This document shows, piece by piece, positions 6,214-6,562 of a stretch of 6,562 nt of DNA. Source of the DNA: DASRJX01 sp035649235 (lineage in GTDB: Bacteria; Acidobacteriota; Polarisedimenticolia; Gp22-AA2); assembly GCA_035649235.1 (NCBI GenBank), contig DASRJX010000029.1, forward strand, positions 1-6,562, in the 5' to 3' direction. A model generated the notes under the pieces. That model searched no databases, was not told the origin of the DNA, and worked only from the letters and a program-made list of their open reading frames with translations. A program made the translations under genes and the position numbers. Position 1 is the stretch's first letter. The number at the start of each line of letters is the position of its first letter.

Positions 6214-6562
6214 GGCGCGCGGCCGCCACGAACGGGCGCGTCTCCCGTGGATCCTACGTCCCCTTCAACCTGCCGTGGACGGACCGAAGCGAGATCGAGC
6301 AGGTGGCCGACTCCATCCGATCCGGCTGGCTGACGACAGGTCCCAAAGTCCAGCGCTTCGAGGGGCGGGTCGCGGCGCTCGTCAAGGCGCCGCATGCGGT
6401 GGCGGTGAACTCCTGCACCGCCGCGCTGCACCTGGCGCTCAAGGTGCTCGGGGTGAAGCCTGGCGACGAGGTGGTCACGTCGCCCTACACCTTCGCGGCG
6501 ACGGGCGAGGCGATCCTCTACCTGGGCGCGCGGCCCGTCTTCGCGGACATCGACCCATCAAC
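6210..6562 (+). CDS. DegT/DnrJ/EryC1/StrS family PLP-dependent sugar aminotransferase, N-terminal fragment
   Basis: The first 117 codons of a gene that runs off the right edge. After a basic, poorly conserved leader (1-15), the protein shows VPFNLPWTDRSEIEQV, then SGWLTTGPKVQRFE, the PLP-phosphate-binding region with NSCTAALHLAL (67-77), GDEVVTSPYTFAAT (about 85-98) and PVFADID (near 109-115). This order is diagnostic of the DegT/DnrJ/EryC1/StrS fold, which installs an amino group on 4-keto (or 3-keto) nucleotide sugars using glutamate or glutamine. The catalytic Lys lies beyond the window. GDP-perosamine synthase would fit with the GDP-mannose gene in the cluster, and UDP-linked ArnB/PseC-like roles would fit equally well; the substrate cannot be assigned. 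The ATG overlaps the previous stop (ATGA) and has a good Shine-Dalgarno. Confidence 0.9.
   Translation, partial: MRRAAATNGRVSRGSYVPFNLPWTDRSEIEQVADSIRSGWLTTGPKVQRFEGRVAALVKAPHAVAVNSCTAALHLALKVLGVKPGDEVVTSPYTFAATGEAILYLGARPVFADIDPS

Overview
The window is a fully coding stretch from a high-GC bacterium. By eye it is clearly above 60% G+C, with strong G/C preference at third codon positions. It carries part of a cell-surface polysaccharide (O-antigen, capsule or exopolysaccharide) gene cluster. All seven genes lie on the + strand, in one tightly packed and probably co-transcribed block. The longest gap between genes is 30 bases. I see no promoter, terminator, RNA gene, mobile element or CRISPR array. 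The gene types suit a Gram-negative-type envelope. The lineage cannot be fixed from the sequence; an Acidobacteriota-like or similar high-GC environmental lineage is only a guess.

Layout, left to right: (1) the last 50 codons of an NAD-dependent sugar-nucleotide epimerase/dehydratase (1-155); (2) a soluble family 2 glycosyltransferase of the dolichol/polyprenyl-phosphate mannosyltransferase type (152-832); (3) a single-domain mannose-1-phosphate guanylyltransferase, which makes GDP-mannose (about 825-1901); (4) a multi-spanning Wzy/WaaL-type O-antigen polymerase/ligase (1913-3517); (5) a membrane-anchored or secreted TPR protein (3548-4813); (6) a second, divergent Wzy/WaaL-type membrane protein (about 4819-6213); (7) the first 117 codons of a DegT/DnrJ/EryC1/StrS PLP-dependent sugar aminotransferase (6210-6562).

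How they may work together (inference): the epimerase, guanylyltransferase and aminotransferase supply nucleotide sugars (GDP-mannose, an epimerised sugar and an amino sugar). The family 2 transferase may move mannose or a related sugar from its nucleotide carrier onto a polyprenyl phosphate. The two Wzy_C-family proteins would polymerise lipid-linked repeat units and/or ligate the polymer to its final acceptor. The TPR protein lies between them and probably assists assembly at the membrane.

The points most worth following up are the paired Wzy_C proteins around a TPR gene and the fact that the first Wzy gene and the TPR gene share one reading frame separated by a single TAG. Two further points are an acidic loop inserted in the first Wzy protein and the unbroken GDP-mannose supply/use pair. 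I see no clear sign of a wholly new system; this looks like a polysaccharide locus with some unusual architecture.
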